Below, one piece after another: positions 1-12,750 of a DNA stretch of 64,000 nt. Both the position numbers and the translations under genes were made by a program. This DNA comes from Anopheles merus (lineage: Eukaryota > Arthropoda > Insecta > Diptera > Culicidae): the NCBI RefSeq assembly GCF_017562075.2, contig NC_054083.1, forward strand, positions 7,446,768 to 7,510,767. The letters are read 5' to 3'. The first letter of the stretch is position 1. Each line of letters begins with the position of its first letter. Under the pieces are notes generated by a model. That model was not told where the DNA came from. It searched no databases and saw nothing but the letters and a program-made list of their open reading frames with translations.

Positions 1-1918
1 TTAAAAATTAATAGTATTTTCCTTACCTATGCTGAGTTTAAATAGTATTACGTGTGAAATAAGCTGAAAGATGAACGGGGGTTCAATGAATAAACATTGT
101 GGAGTTATTTCGCGTTGTGCACAACATCATTATCATCGCAATTTTCCATTTCATTAGAGAGCAATCTCGGTACCGGTAAAACGTTCATCATCAGAATGAG
201 CATCCTGCTTTAAAACGACCAGGAGCCACAGAGGTTGCCTTTAGGGCCCTAGAAACCGGTGGAAAATTTGCGCCTGAATACAGCTGGATTCAGAATACAG
301 GTTGCAGCGGCCGTGACTGGAAAGTTAAAATTGAATTGGTCTCCTACGGGTTATCGTGCAAAGGAAGTATTAAACGGCAGCGTTCAGGGCTCAGAATGAG
401 GTGAAATCGATTTTGCCTACAACCACCATCGCTAAGATCCGGTTAGGTAGATAAGAACGATGATGAACGTTCATTTTAGAGCAATTTGCGATCTCTTCTA
501 ATTTTAATTATGAAGCAAAGAAGGCATGGGAAATGTTAAACATGTTCGAAGCGTATGAACATGTACAGGAAAATATGTTTACCTTCAATACTAAGTTATA
601 GAAAGTAACGGCATTTTTGCAACGCTTATATCAATATAATTAATGCATGGCAAACATAAAAACAAAGGAATCAAAACTCTAGTTATTGTGTATATTTAAG
701 GAAGGGCATTATGGACAACTGCGCAACACGTGTAATTGATAGATTTGAAAACATTAAAAAAAAAACTAAAACAATTTTTAGGCGTAATCCTCCATGTGAT
801 AAATTCTATACATCTTTAAAATAACAGATAATCGTTCAGTGTCACATTTCCCATGTGTAGCAGACAGATGTAATTGCGTACTAGATGTATCTTTGATACT
901 TGAGAAGTTTTATAAAACCGCTTAACGCCATGTGAAAGATACTTGTTGTAAACTGCTTCAGCATCAGAACGAAAGTAATTGTGAAAAGCACCAGCTGTGT
1001 GAGATGTTTGCTTTCATGAGCTCGTTTGGTGGTTACAAGAACGATGAAAGTGACGCATCAGGCACCATTATGTGTGGTTAATTGCAAGATGAAAAGCATT
1101 TTCTGTGGTTAAAAAGATCGGCAAAATGTGGAGGAAAACATATTTTGGAGCGGAAATACTCAAAGAACAGTGAAGTTTTGCCGAAGCTATTAAGACGGAG
1201 GCGCGTAAAAAGTTGTCAGACACTTGTGTTCAATTGAATGTCCATGATTTTCGAAACGCGCAAAAGTTCTGTTGTGCATTAAATTGCCAACGATAACACT
1301 CCTGACCAGCAGCGTATAGGTTAAACTCGGTACAGGTGTTGGTACCCGTGGGACGTCATTTTGGTTCACTGAAAGTTGCTTCCCGGACAGTTATTACGTG
1401 CGAAGGGGCTAGTGTCGTGTATGGTGGGAAACTTTTTTTCACGATGGTTTGTTTCTCACCACAGGCACGTTTGCAGAGTTATTTCCGCCTTTTTCGAGGT
1501 AGCAAGTGTCGTAAATATTCGAGACCGGATATTACAAAACCAAACAGGCTGTATTTTGAGGTGTTGCGAATAAATCTGTGTTGACCGAAAAGGCAGACAG
1601 TGAATATAGTTTGCTTGGCCAAGGGTAGAAAGTTAGTCGTGTAGCACCGCCATTAAAAAGATGATGATTTTTCATACTCTACAGGTTTGGTGGACTGTTC
1701 ACGTTATGGCAATGGCATTATCGAAGGTAATATTGGATACTACGCTAGTTATTTTGAATTAAAAATCGATATATTCTGAAGGTAATTAAAAGACATAAAA
1801 AATAACCTCAACTTGTTCCATATAGCTTTAATCTATTACATTAAAATGGAAGTGAAGGATTTTTCTGTTTTAAACACCGCGTTACAGCATCGGGAAAATA
1901 TAGTTGATTAATTTCATA
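1..1918. other. AT-rich stretch without a recognised gene
   Basis: Only short unsupported open frames are present here. I saw no splice-bounded open exon, RNA gene or clear transposon terminus. It is probably intronic or intergenic DNA. Confidence 0.4.
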
Positions 1919-2194
1919 CAAGGTTTTCCAAGTTAGTTTCAAATCCACATCAATCTGATGTTTCATTTCTATCATCAAAATTTTTAATTTCTTCAGCATA
2001 AATTTTCAATACGTGTTAAGCTGGATTTAGTTTGAAAGTCCTTTGTGATGTGTTGAAAATCATTTGTCGTGTGTTCAGCTTGCAAAAACTGAAATTTAAT
2101 TGTGAAGCAAATACACCATTTGACTGCTGTTGAAAAACATCTTGGAGGTGGTGAATAATTATGTCCACATTCGAAAGTGACTTGAAAAACCCTG
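1919..2194. mobile_element. MITE with long TIRs, copy A (degraded)
   Basis: The left end reads CAAGGTTTTCCAAGTTAG and the right end, reverse complemented, CAGGGTTTTTCAAGTCAC, so the ends form an imperfect terminal inverted repeat. A TA precedes the left end; the right flank is CA, so the presumed TA duplication has decayed. The internal sequence, including the stretch around ATACGTGTTAAGCTG and the block before the right end, matches a second copy at 6807-7101 in the same orientation. There is no coding capacity. A TA target suggests a Tc1/mariner-type source, which is inference. Confidence 0.7.
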
Positions 2195-2875
2195 CAAAAA
2201 TCCAACTAACCAGAAAAATGTATAACAATGTATCGATGTGTTCCACCATCAAATTAGACACATAGGAAACGAAACCTTACTTGATATGAATGGAATTCAA
2301 GCATTTCTTAAACCCTGCATGGTTGACTTGATTACTGATGATTAGTCTTTTATTACTCTTTTTACATGACTTCGAATAAAAGCAATCTATATGGATGATG
2401 TGAAAACAATTCCATGAGTTTTAGTTGTCATTCATTTTATCGAAATGAAATACATTATCTGCGAGTGTTTGCCAAGTGTTCATTTAGTCGTTGAGGAATG
2501 TTAGGCAATACAATAAAGTCTGTGCTGGGTAGGTAAACAGGTTCCATTGGTTTGCTATGCAATATCCTGTTCGATCGCTGAATGTGAATATTTATTCCCA
2601 AAAGAAGAGTAAACATTGAATCACTTGGTCGATGAAAGCAAATTCATACGAAACACAAGGTCTTAGTCCGTGGTGTCCAAATCACTCCCATTCCCACCCT
2701 CGCATCTTCTACGTGTAGGTAGTGATGATAATAATTGAATAAAATGAGTGATTGTATTTCTATAAATATAATATAGAAACATTTCTATATTTGGAGATCT
2801 TTTAGTGAGTTTATAAACATGTGGATTTCTAAATGAATTTGTATTGCTTCAACTCAGTGCTGTTCCAACTTTATA

Positions 2876-3770
2876 GCGGAATTTGGGGCAAGTGTGCCAT
2901 ACGGGGCAAGAGTGCCACCAAGCATTTTTCCTTAAAAACTTGAGTTTAATGATCAATTGTGTATACAGTTGGTTGCTTTCCAATGACTAGGTATTCTGAG
3001 CCTAATTTCATATAGCCCAATTGATATTTCCCATTGTTTTAAACTGATTTATATTGAGTTTCAAAATTGAGCAAAATATTATAATTTTTTAATCCAACCA
3101 AATAAGCTCTCAAAAATCATGCGAACAATCAACCGAGAAAATATTTACACCACCGTATAGCTGAGAAAATGTGAAATTTTTTGTGGGGTTAGTTGAAAAA
3201 AACTTTCTTTTTGTCACTGAAAAATTCCATTTCAAAAAAGTTACAACTTTTGGGGCAAAAGAGCCATCTCTATTTGGGGCAAGTGTGCCACTATCTTTCA
3301 TAGGCACGAGCTGTCAAAAATGTAAACATTGTTGTAGCGTGCTGCGGAATGGTGCGCTATTGTGAGCGGATTCCACGCCAGAAAAACAGAACAGTAACAA
3401 ACCATATTGTGGTACAGTTGGTGGTCAAAAAGGGTTCATTGGTGACTAAATACATGTAGGAATATATACACTAGTGGTACAAACGTAATAATTTCCAATT
3501 ATCTAAGAAACACGGTTATTTTAACCAGGTGGCCGTCTTGCCCCATACGAGTGGCACTCTTGCCCCACAGCCCAAAAAACAACGTCTTTTTGGACCCTTT
3601 TTAAAACGCTTCAAAAACTGTTTTGTTTGCACTTTTTTCAAGCGAAACTCATTTATAAGTGAGGAAATAGATGTAAAATGGTTATGAGATTTAAATCGGC
3701 TTTTGAAAAACACGTTTTAGTGAGTTATGACTTGAAATGCTTAAGGTGGCACACTTGCCCCAAGTTCCGC
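2876..3770. mobile_element. 895-bp non-autonomous element with GGGGCAAG motifs
   Basis: The ends are GCGGAATTTGGGGCAAGTG and, reverse complemented from the right, GCGGAACTTGGGGCAAGTG, a near-perfect terminal inverted repeat. TA flanks both sides (2874-2875 and 3771-3772), as expected for a TA target-site duplication. The motif GGGGCAAGNGTGCCA or a close variant appears near 2885, 2903, 3252, 3275, 3539, 3563 and 3755, in direct orientation in the left half and inverted in the right half. Open frames inside are short and show no transposase motif. A TA-inserting superfamily such as Tc1/mariner/pogo is likely but not proved. Confidence 0.75.
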
Positions 3771-3772
3771 TA

Positions 3773-6700
3773 CTTCTTGACTTAAACGTCAAAAAAACAT
3801 GGATCGAAGCATAAATGTAATCAAAGGGAAAGATACACAAGGTATGCGAGATATGCAAATAAAAAAAAATCAATTTTAAGATTGAATGTAGTTACTATAT
3901 TTGTTTACATCAGAATCATTACTTTCGATGAGCATTTTACGAAAATGTCACTAAACCAAGCCATGCTTCGACAAATAAGCTGAATATTTTTTAGGCTGCG
4001 TAAACAAATTTTTTTAAGCTTGAGGATTTTGACGAAGTCATGAAAAAGTTTAAGAAACTGAATTTTGCGACATTATTGATTATCAAACATCAAACAACAT
4101 GGAGTGGTTGTTGAAGAAGAAATGTTGATCTGGTTCTTTAAGTTATAGAAAGCAGTCTAGACCTCCCCAAGAATGGCGATAAATATCGTATTAAAATCGA
4201 TGATTATTCACATAAACACAGAGCAAAACGCATCTAAACGCCATGATACGCTGACTGAAAAAGAATGGTATACGTACTATATGGCTAGTGAAGAAGGATT
4301 GACAGATAGCATAACATGACAGGATTTGATTCAACCTTTTTTCTTTTGGATCTAATAAAAAATCAATAAGGTATTCGTGGTAAAAACATATAAAGAAAAA
4401 TTGATTTCTAATGTTTGTAGAATACCTTGAAATAATTTTCAAAATGAAGTTGAACAATAAAAAACAATTTATAAATATTAACTTGTGATGTATAAGAGAG
4501 ATAAATAAAAATGACTGACGAGTGTAACATGTATTTATAGTTGGAATGATTTACTAAGTTATTATACTTGACAGTTTCGTTTATTTGGTGGTTGTAGAAT
4601 AAATAGCCTATGCTTTCATGATTCACGTGGACATCATTCTGTTGCGTAGCAAAGTTTGTGAAGATTCATTAAAAATGTAACATCTTTCCGAGTCACTTTG
4701 CAATATGAACAACACCATGTATCGCTCGCATGATGTGTTTCTATAGTTGCCACGTGTTGTACTTGCATCACAATATTTTTTCATTTGTTCCACATATTTT
4801 TCAAAATGATAAACATAACTGTCAAACTCAGGTCAGCTTTTGGCGTGTTAAAAGTCATGCGAAAGAACTGAAAAAAAAACTCTGTAAGCATTAAATGTAT
4901 GTCAATTTTCGTAAACTTACAAAAACTGTTCGCTCGGTGTACAGCAATATGCCTCGGCATTTAATTCACAGCAGTGATTTATTCACTTTGACATAAGGTC
5001 GAAATCTGAAAAGAGTGTAAACCACATAACCGATTTTCTAGCCCTGAAATTGCTTTTTGTTCCGATGTATTTTCCGTCAATGTCGGTAGAGCACTACCAA
5101 AAAATTTAACGAGATGCTTTTCGTTTGCCACCAATAAGCTTATGTAACGTAAACCTTCCTTCCGAGTGGAATGCGATTATTTTTCCATGTGATTACTCTC
5201 CAGGCATGTAGTTCAGGAAATAATGCTAGAAAAGGTTACTGTCCAAGATCGTTACTCAATCTTAGAAAAGCGACCATAGCGCAATTTGGCGTAACATAAG
5301 CTTCCAAAAAGCGCTGTTTTAGATGGTTAGCTATAGTTGAAATATTCATGAGAGACGGTTATCTAGAATGCGAAAAGCTAAAGAAGTGCGATTGATGAAC
5401 CACCAAGCTGCTGAACACAAGTTTGAACATAGAACAGCTCATATAATATGATATGCTGAATCTGTTCTGAGCAAGAAGATTGTAGGTATTACGATTTAGA
5501 ATGTCTTTTAATTGCATGAAATGGCAAAGGATGGATTGTTTTATTTTCATTATTTTTTTGATTATTAGATTATCTATTTTATTTTGATAATAGTTACTGC
5601 TTTGATACACGCCGCATTGATATCCGATTAATAGTGTATCGTGTTGACTGTAGAATTTTGACTAAAGTAAAATAAGTGCAATGTTTTTACATACATATAC
5701 ACCTTTTTACATTCTTATATTTTACATACAATGAACGTACAAGTTCAAAAGCACGTAAAAATAAGATATTTTCGAAAACAATTTATTACACAAAAATGGT
5801 CCAATGACATGGTGGGGTAAAATTCTGTACAGTTTCTCTACAATAATGTACAATATATCTTCATCTGGAATGTTTATTAAGATTTGTTTAGCATATGTAT
5901 TATACGTTAAAGATTTTTAATTTTTTTATTTAATCTTTATGTCAGAAATGTTTTTATTCAATTGTAAATAGGAAAAAACGCTTGAATCTAAGATTTGTAA
6001 AAGAAATAGATTATTCAGGACTCCTTGACGTATAGTGATAATAATTTTATATTCTCAATTTATTTTAAATGTTAGTAAACCACGGAGAAGAAAGATGACT
6101 ATTTCATTTATTCAAGAATAGCAGGGAAGTATGGTTTAAAGAAGGGCCCAATGACAAGTAATTCGTATGAAAAAGATGAATAGATAACAAAAGCTCTAAG
6201 GGTGACACGAAATTGAAACAGCGGACCAGCGGACAAATTCATCACAATTAAGCAAAATTAAAACGGAAGCCAACGAGACAGTTCTCAGTCGTGAAAGAAG
6301 TTGTAAAACTTATAGCTTGAAAATTGCCATGCTACGATGTGCAAGATAGTCAAAATGCAGACGTCGCACTTTTTAATAATAATAATGATAATAATTTCTT
6401 GCTAGCTTAAATAAACAATTTGTTATTTGTTAAAGGAACGCCTTAATCATAAATTAAAAAAACGGAAAGCTTATAGCATTTCATTTAGCATTTGGCAGGT
6501 TAGTAACATTTGATTAAAAATCGATAAAAGAAATTCCTCACTTGCTTAGACAATGAAAAATCCTTCCTTCGTAAAGACCATAGTAATTATGAATGTTAAT
6601 CAATTAAGTTATAAAAAGAAAACATCGTCCAAATTATTGTTCTTGGATTTACAACGTAAGCTTTTATGTTAGCTAATTCTATGGGTATATGATACCACGA

Positions 6701-6806
6701 AATCTAGAAATTAGAACCGTAGGATTGTCTGACCTATTCAAAGGTCTTCCCAAAATTTAAGCACCATGCGCCTCCATTGAACGGGTTTCGTTTATCCAGA
6801 AGCTTA
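3773..6806. other. AT-rich stretch without a recognised gene
   Basis: About 3 kb of AT-rich sequence with poly-A and poly-T runs. No open frame has recognisable motifs or good splice boundaries, and I saw no transposon ends. Confidence 0.4.
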
Positions 6807-7101
6807 CAGGGTTTCTAAAGTCAGTTTCGAATGCAAACGATGCTATTCACTGCGTGCTAGATGTTAATCTACAAGAATCTGATGATTCATTTCCATCATC
6901 ATAATCTAAAATTTTTACAGCATGCATTTTCAATACGTGTTAAGCTGCATTTAGTTTGACAGTTCTTTGTGATGTGTTGAAAGTAATGTGTTAAAAATAA
7001 AATTTTATTCTGAGGTAATAAACCATTTGACAGTTGATGAAAAACACCTTGGATGCGGTGAATAATTTTTTGCACATTCGAAAGTGACTTGGAAAACCAT
7101 G
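6807..7101. mobile_element. MITE with long TIRs, copy B
   Basis: This is the better-preserved partner of 1919-2194. TA (6805-6806) and TA (7102-7103) flank an element whose left end CAGGGTTTCTAAAGTCAGTT pairs with the reverse complement of the right end, CATGGTTTTCCAAGTCACTT. Similarity between the two arms continues inward for about 60 bp, through a segment resembling GATGCTATTCACTGCG. No coding capacity was seen. A SINE begins immediately after its right flank. Confidence 0.75.
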
Positions 7102-7103
7102 TA

Positions 7104-7303
7104 AGCAAGAGTGGTGCCGTGGTACAGTCGTTAACTCGAACGACGCAATAACATACCCGTCATGGGTTCAAGCCCCTAATGGACCGTCCCCCCATTGCAA
7201 GGACTGACTATTCGGCTGCATGGAACTGAATAAACTCTGGAAAACCTGTACGCGGACATACCGGCGTAGGGCGTTTATGCCAAATTGAAGAAGACGAATA
7301 AGC
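7104..7303 (+). mobile_element. tRNA-derived SINE copy 1
   Basis: The head contains a pol III A-box-like segment (GTGGTACAGTCGTTAACTCG) and a good B box (GGTTCAAGCCC at about 7165), as in a tRNA gene but without a cloverleaf. The body (GGACTGACTATTCGGCTGC) recurs in eight other places in the window. The tail ends in GAAGAAGACG-type repeats. It looks like the SINE200 type of Anopheles; the family name is from memory and should be checked. Confidence 0.7.
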
Positions 7304-7583
7304 ATTGTATAACTAGCATAATTGTTTGTAGCTAGCATAAGGCTTAGGAATGAATTTGAATTGTCTAATTTCATGAGCCTATTTTTTACTACTTCACGTT
7401 TTACGACAGATACGATGTGCTGTTGTTATTAACACACGAAATGCGTCTCCACAGAACATAGGCTTTCTCATCCTGTTTCAAGCACCCACAAATCATTTTT
7501 ACAGGAAGCTTGCTACATCAGAAAGCTATGTGTGCTACGTGAAAGCTTTTATTATTCGATTAATTAATTTTTCTCGTTCCCAG

Positions 7584-7628
7584 TTTCAGGAAATGCGGAA
7601 GGCAGCTGCTGTTACACTTATGAGGCAG
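7584..7628 (+). CDS. Candidate 45-bp micro-exon, gene unknown
   Basis: A pyrimidine-rich acceptor (TTTTTCTCGTTCCCAG) and a strong donor (CAG|GTATGT) bracket exactly 15 open codons, FQEMRKAAAVTLMRQ, phase 0 at both ends. A second acceptor 6 bp inside would give 13 codons. The peptide is basic and amphipathic; I do not recognise the protein. Its end phase matches the candidate at 8457-8488. Short bracketed open segments also arise by chance in AT-rich DNA, so this is tentative. Confidence 0.25.
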
Positions 7629-8456
7629 GTATGTAGCAAAAGGCATAAATTGATATTTATTTTTTATGCGTCGTGTCAAATGAATGAAGAATTTGGAATG
7701 TTGTTTGGCAAAGTGAGTGAAGCATCAGAATGCAAGAATCGTGCTGGAAAACGAACAATTGAGAGGAAGTTGTGCGATGTTTTTCATTATTTATTTTCCT
7801 GTTTCATATTTCGTTCTATGAAAGACAGGCGAGTAAAGGTTTATTTATTTTTACTGAGTCAATTTCGGGAGCAAATTGGATTAGAGTAGAGTAGGGAAAT
7901 TTTCTCGGGATGGTCAGATGCTTGGTTTGCGTCTTTTTATTTCTTTCACTGATTTGCTGATTATGATGTATAATCGAGCCCTTCCGTAACACATACAGCA
8001 CAGGGAGGTGGGACGTATATGTTATATATAGTATGGTAAATTAGGTAGAAAAATCAAATTGGGTTAAGAAAAGAGTGCGCCCTGGTATACAGTGACTTTG
8101 TTATTTATATTTTTTGTTCTAATTAATAAGAATAGTTTGTTTGCGGTGAAATAAAAATATTTCAATGTGTTCCATTATTGAAATACATTTGAATTCACTG
8201 TCAATTGAGTCATGTTCAAGTACCAGTGATACTTGTTATATAAAAATAACTTGAGCTCATTCTGTGAAAAATTAGCTTGAACTCATTTCCTGCTTTGCAC
8301 ATATTTTTTAAACTTAAAGCATCATGGCGAAGGTTTATATTTTCGGTGTATATTTTCCGTTATACGTTTTTTGGGCTGTTGTGTGTGACTGTTGAGTGAA
8401 AAGGGTAAATTATGTTTGAATATTTTATGCGATACAAGTAGCTTTCCTGCTCTTAG

Positions 8457-8488
8457 GGGCAAAAGAACTGTGGAAGGCAGTGTGTTAG
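8457..8488 (+). CDS. Candidate 32-bp micro-exon, gene unknown
   Basis: The acceptor CTTTCCTGCTCTTAG and the donor TTAG|GTATGT enclose 32 bases. Read in phase 0 they give GQKNCGRQCV plus two bases (AG), which join to the C opening the candidate at 9222 as a serine codon. One other frame is also open. Support is the splice signals and phase agreement only. Confidence 0.15.
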
Positions 8489-9221
8489 GTATGTATGCTT
8501 GATGGAAATAGGGAGTTGCAAACAATCGTCAAAGAGATGATTAGTTTTCAGGTCGTATACAATGTTGAGCATACGTATATTTTATAGTGTTGTATATTGG
8601 GTATTTCGTTGTTTTTGTATATATTTATCTAAAGTGTGAAATAGTTTATAAAACGAAAATATTGTCTAGAAATCCATAAAAAAATCAGCTTTTCCAATTT
8701 GTTTTTAATGTTAAATAATCAATTATCAGACTTATTTCAATACATAGTTGAAGCTAATAAAATATATACTAAATGAATAAAAGTGTTCACAACTCATGTC
8801 GTAGTATGAGCTTACGTCGTGATATATTAATCGGAACGTGACCACCGAGACACCACGCCTTTATCCATCGTTCTGTAATCAATCATCATGTGTCACTACG
8901 TTGCGCCTATATCTTCTATACTGCTACCTATCCACCTATGCTACGGTTATCTTTCAGGAAAGTTGATTTGGAATTTATCTCTCAACTAAAGTTTTATAGG
9001 AATGTCTTTATGAATGAATGTTAGAAAAATGTTTTTAGCAGTTATACTTATAGCGAAGTGTACTAAATTATTTTTTATATACTTCAACTACTACGGTGTC
9101 GGTGTTCTGAGTACCGTACACGTAGTATGGTCTATAAGCAACATGCAGGTGCCGTTAACCATTTCCGGACTTCCGGACAAAAAATGATGATAATTGATAT
9201 AATGTTGAAGCTTTCGTACAG

Positions 9222-9278
9222 CATGAGCTATCAACCTGGTAGTTTTGAAGGCTTCTTACAGTATTCGATAGGAGACAG
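9222..9278 (+). CDS. Candidate 57-bp exon, gene unknown
   Basis: The acceptor GAAGCTTTCGTACAG and a consensus donor CAG|GTAAGTT bracket 57 bases. Only one frame is open. It uses one base to finish an earlier codon and then reads MSYQPGSFEGFLQYSIGD plus AG. An internal ATG at its second base could make it an alternative first coding exon. The composition looks protein-like, but I do not recognise the family. Confidence 0.3.
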
Positions 9279-12200
9279 GTAAGTTGGCTAGGAAGGAACT
9301 TATCCAATTAAGGTTAAAGGAAAAAATCAATCATCAATCAATATTTAATTAGAGGAAGAAAAGTGTGTTTTCTTATCAGATTCGTTATGATTGGTGTTGG
9401 AACGTTGAAATAGTCGATTGATACGTGGAATCTTTTGTGCATCTAGTCGAAGCTTTTGGTCAACACCAATATTTTGTACTTATTTTAGATTGATTGTTTT
9501 GGCTTTTTAGCGTGATTTTTATAAATACATACATATATTACTTGCTTCTCTTTATGCCTAAAATGTGTAAAACACAATAGTATTATTTGTTTTGGCTCAG
9601 TGTTTATCGAAATAGTGGAACATTTCGATTATAAATTGCATCTTAAGGTAACAATAACAGCTATAGTATTCCTAGCAATTCATCATAGCTGTACCAATTA
9701 TGGTTGAAAGCAAAAGTTGTAATTATTTACACGAAATATTATTTTGTGACATTCGTTTAAATCACACCATATAAAATAAGTTCACTGCACCAAAAAAAAA
9801 GTATGCAAACATCATTAAATGACACAAAATAATAGTTTAAAATCTCGGTTTTCTATCACTGGTTGTATTTATAGCTACGCTCAATTTATCGCAAAATTAA
9901 TTGGGCTAATCCTTCTAAAACTTAACCATCTTATTTTATTTATAACATATGGGAAACTATGGAAGGGTATATGGAAACTATACCGAAGTCAGCTACCGTT
10001 TCAGCACGAGACGCAGTGGAGCTCAACTCAGGGTGGTCTGTTTGAATTTTTTTATGGAGTATCGTAGCCATTGCCAAATTATCTTCAAGATTCACATTTT
10101 CGATGGAGTGATGGTAGATTTTGATCTGAAGTTGTTCAGTAATTAAAATTTTGCATCAAAATGATGATGTGATAGACTATAGTGAAGAATGTTACTTCAA
10201 AACCTCAAATTTCCCAAAGCTTTTCTTAGCATATTGGTAAGAGATGCCATACATCTTGGCAATACATTTTAAAAGAGTGCTAATTAACAACCGGAAGTGG
10301 CCAGCAAGAAAATTAATGAAGTACAAATGGATAAAAATGATCACTTTTGAAATAAAAAGCCCATCCGTGGTTTCAAAACGTAAATTCACTTTGTTATAGT
10401 GAAAATAAGGTACGTTATAAACATAATTGGTGCTGTAGCCACAATTGTTACACTTATCTTACATATAACAAAAGAAAAAAACCCAAACAAAACAACAATT
10501 TAAATTACATTCACATTTTTTTGAAAGGTGGGCGTGTATGGCGGCCTCCAACACCGTGAATCCGCTATTGCAGGTTGATATCATATAACAAAACACTACA
10601 CAATATGCGTAATTCACTATTCAAATGAAATACTAGATGTATCAAGGTCAATCGAGATTGAAAAATATAGCAAAAATAGCAACAAAAATCCATAAATACG
10701 CAATACGTATCCATAAATACGCAACCCATGATATTTTTATTCAGAAGGCTGGATTTTTCGTAAAACGGATGAATAATGGTAAAATGAAGTATGTGTTGTA
10801 TTTGAATAGCGGGAATAAAACGTGTACGTTGCATTATGTAGCAAAATTTTGACAACCCAGTTACGTCGGTAAACGGGAGTTACGAAAGGTGCTTATGAAG
10901 CGCTCGTTGCTCTGCTTGGAAGTGAAAAATGTGCTCAAGCTTCACTATAGGAAGGAACGAGTGGAAAACCTATTAATCTTGCTGTCTTGCTGGGAGCTTC
11001 GGGTTTTAAAGGGGTACACCAAATGAGCCTCAATTTGCAAAGTTAAGAGTTAGAAATAAATAACAATTACTCTTTGTGTAAATAATCTTTAAGGCTGTGC
11101 AGTGTAGTTGGCACTTGCACATTGGTTAAAAAGGGCATAATGGTTATGTTGAATTCATAAGAGAGCTTGAAGAGCGTTGGGTGTTTGAGTGAAGTGTTTC
11201 ATCTACCACCAGTACACAATGTCATGAATTCCTTATCCAAGACTGCAAAATCAATTTAAGCCTACAAGAGTTCATCATCCTCTTTCTCTTCTCTGAGCAT
11301 CATCAGCAAGATGCTGCTCTTGAGACAATGGTTGCTGTATGTTAGCTTGTGGGTTTTGCGGGAAAATAGGTTGGACTTAGTTGCATTTCATGAAATCCAT
11401 TGTTTGGTCGAATGAAGGCAAGATGAAGCAGCTATGAACCATGTGTCACCAAACAGCTAGGATCAAGGATCAACACGGCAAGAGATTTTGACTGATGGAT
11501 GTTCTATGCTTTAGCTCCTTGTTTGGGTTGTAACAAAACTTAACTGATCCCATGGGGATGAAACAATTCTAACCGGATTGCCAAAAGATTTCTATCCAAA
11601 CATTCACTTATTCATTATCATTCTTCAACGAGTTGCAACCGTTAGGACATGAAACCAGAGTATATGGATTGTTTTTGTTGTTCATATCTGTATGGGATCA
11701 TGCAACCACAGCATAGTAGTGTAAGTTTTTATCATCTTGAACACACAGAATCCACTCCATCTTCATCCCCAGGCGACAGTAGTTGAAGCACATGTGAATC
11801 CTTTTTAAGGCTACCCACTTTGCAGTGAGTGTCTTTTTCTGTACACCATCCACAATACCCTTCTTGCATCAGCTAGTAGCAGACGAGGCTGGTTACTTGT
11901 TAGATCTTTGATTCCGTCGCGTTTATCCTGGGATGAGCTGCATCACTGTTTGGTGGAAATGGTGAGCCATATTGCACAAAAGGGAAGAAGCATCCGAGCC
12001 AAATCCAATCTTTGGTCGTTGGAGTGCTGGATTACCGAGTGGAATTTGAGTGGCGTCGGATAAAGTCGAAGCTTCAGGAGCTTTGAGAATATTGACAGCT
12101 GCAGTGAAATTGATTCCTATTTTTGGGAGCGCTCGTATCGTGTCCCGCTAGCCAGTGTCAGGTGATGCGTATGTCCTGTAGGTAACACCGATCTGATTGG

Positions 12201-12550
12201 CAGGTGAAATGCAAACTCATTCGAGCTTCGCTTGTGGCCGTACCAAACCCTACTAGAGTCTAGTATGTAGTTTGCAAATGGTATGGATAGCATTATCATT
12301 CAATTTCCGTTGAGGGACCGTTGAGGTGCGATGTTTGCTAAAGGTATAACACGTTTGTTCGTCTGCTTATAAACAAACTCATGAAAGAGTGTACATGCAA
12401 AAACCGAGGAATGAGTGTTTAGATAATCGACGGCTCTTGCCTGTAACATTTTAGTTCTTGTTGAGAATGTATTTTAATGACAGCATATTGTTGGTCAAAC
12501 ACTGTTGAACATTCGTGATACGTTTGAACAAAGCGGCCTCTCTCATCGGG
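9279..12550. other. Stretch without a recognised gene
   Basis: Mostly AT-rich sequence. The segment about 11000-12300 is less AT-rich but has no open frame with family motifs. No repeat ends were recognised. Confidence 0.4.
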
Positions 12551-12563
12551 CCAATGTTTTACT

Positions 12564-12737
12564 TCTTCTATTTGGTCCTACCCGGACATGCCGGCATATA
12601 CAGTCTTTCGAGACTCAATTCATTACCACGCAGCCGGATAGTCAATCCTTGCTACGAGGACACGGTCCATTCTAGGCTTGAACCCATGACGGGCATGTTA
12701 TTGAGTCGTTCGAGTTGACGACTGTACCATGGGACTG
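12564..12737 (-). mobile_element. tRNA-derived SINE copy 2, with 13-bp TSD
   Basis: The reverse strand reads a tRNA-like head (ACAGTCGTCAACTCGAACG, then B box GGTTCAAGCC), the shared body GACTATCCGGCTGCGTGG, and an AGAAGAAG-type 3' end. Perfect 13-bp direct repeats, CCAATGTTTTACT, lie at 12551-12563 and 12738-12750. This is the hallmark of LINE-mobilised insertion and fixes both ends. Close similarity to the copies at 7104 and 61725 marks one subfamily. Confidence 0.9.
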
Positions 12738-12750
12738 CCAATGTTTTACT

